Part shown: positions 55,079 through 55,369 of the stretch, one piece after another | How positions within the stretch are numbered: position 1 is the stretch's first letter | How the letters are laid out: the number at the start of each line of letters is the position of its first letter | From: Polaromonas sp. | GTDB taxonomy: Bacteria > Pseudomonadota > Gammaproteobacteria > Burkholderiales > Burkholderiaceae_C | Assembly (NCBI GenBank): GCA_028291985.1 | Contig: JAQGNE010000024.1 | Coordinates: 1 to 55,369, forward strand | Reading direction: 5' to 3' | Length of the DNA stretch: 55,369 nt | Program-made: the position numbers and the translations under genes | The notes under the pieces: generated by a model | Told to the model about the DNA's origin: nothing | Databases searched by the model: none | What the model saw: only the letters and a program-made list of their open reading frames with translations

Positions 55079-55369
55079 TCAGGCGACCTTCTTCAGGCCG
55101 GCGGCGGGGGAACCCTCGACCACGGCGAAGAGGTCGTCTTCCTTCATGACCAGCAGTTCGTCGCCATCGACCTTGACGGTCTGGCCGCTGTACTTGCCGA
55201 ACAGGACGCGGTCGCCAACGGCGACGTTCAGGGTGATGACTTCACCCTTGTCGTTCTTGCGGCCCGGGCCGACGGCCAGGACTTCACCTTGGTCCGGCTT
55301 CTCGGCGGCGTTGTCCGGGATCACGATGCCGGATGCGGTCTTGGTTTCTTGTTCCAGACGCTTGACGAT
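55079..55369 (-). CDS. groS: Co-chaperonin GroES, 5' end cut by window edge
   Basis: The frame is open to the last base of the window and starts there with [20 protein letters not shown], so only about the first ten residues are missing. [47 protein letters not shown] are typical of GroES. It is the first gene of the groESL operon; its promoter lies outside the window. Confidence 0.97.
   Translation of the reverse strand: MVKRLEQETKTASGIVIPDNAAEKPDQGEVLAVGPGRKNDKGEVITLNVAVGDRVLFGKYSGQTVKVDGDELLVMKEDDLFAVVEGSPAAGLKKVA

Overview
The window looks like a chromosomal segment of a betaproteobacterium of the order Burkholderiales, most likely family Comamonadaceae (Polaromonas/Rhodoferax/Variovorax-like). 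The evidence is the block yicC-gmk-rpoZ-spoT with rph-rdgB-hemW, trimeric porins whose mature N-terminus begins with the Burkholderiales-type STVTLYG motif, a hexR-zwf / tal-pgi sugar-phosphate block, and many short GCTAT...ATAGC interspersed palindromes that I recall as common in Comamonadaceae. The genus is an inference.

Layout. 1-2850 is a decayed, mobile-DNA-scarred edge: a 5'-truncated metallo-hydrolase remnant, an intact tRNA-Arg(ACG), a ~1 kb insertion carrying one membrane/coiled-coil gene and closed by a second, degenerate copy of the tRNA 3' half, and a greB pseudogene with several stops. 2855-7143 (minus) holds spoT, rpoZ, gmk and yicC. 7254-11958 (plus) holds a Ser/Thr kinase and PP2C phosphatase pair, rph, rdgB and hemW. 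12261-15744 holds a GT8 glycosyltransferase, tRNA-Ser(UGA), a DUF3606 gene pair, and a transglutaminase-like/DUF4399 pair. 15949-21180 (minus) is a urease operon ureA-(small ORF)-ureB-ureC-GNAT-ureE-ureF-ureG, preceded by a textbook -24/-12 sigma54 promoter and lacking ureD nearby. 21717-25908 (minus) is a translationally coupled kaiC-kaiB-PAS histidine kinase operon without kaiA.

26216-38695 is mostly housekeeping and transport: an alpha/beta hydrolase, queC, an ABM monooxygenase, an MFS exporter with an ABM-like tail, an SbmA/YddA-type ABC exporter, a 5'-nucleotidase, the cobalamin lower-ligand assembly genes cobC/cobS/cobT, a Cys-rich CWC protein, ilvA with a terminator-bearing leader, and an OsmC protein. 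38762-44082 holds coq7 and three porins, and 44336-46569 holds a DUF3047 lipoprotein and an M20 amidohydrolase. 46763-52837 is a central-carbon block: hexR and zwf on minus, and a coupled tal-pgi-HAD operon on plus with a candidate HexR operator in the divergent gap. 52838-53372 holds a degenerate copy of the 3' end of pgi and another hydrolase-like remnant. The window ends in groEL and a cut groES.

The most interesting system is the kai operon. Its KaiC-like protein keeps all three phospho-acceptor positions and the CI catalytic glutamate pair but lacks the CII pair, carries a C-terminal coiled coil, and is coupled to KaiB and a three-PAS kinase that is a natural output partner. Secondary points of interest are the sigma54-driven urease operon, the tRNA-bounded island, the terminator-bearing ilvA leader, and family palindromes embedded inside coding regions.
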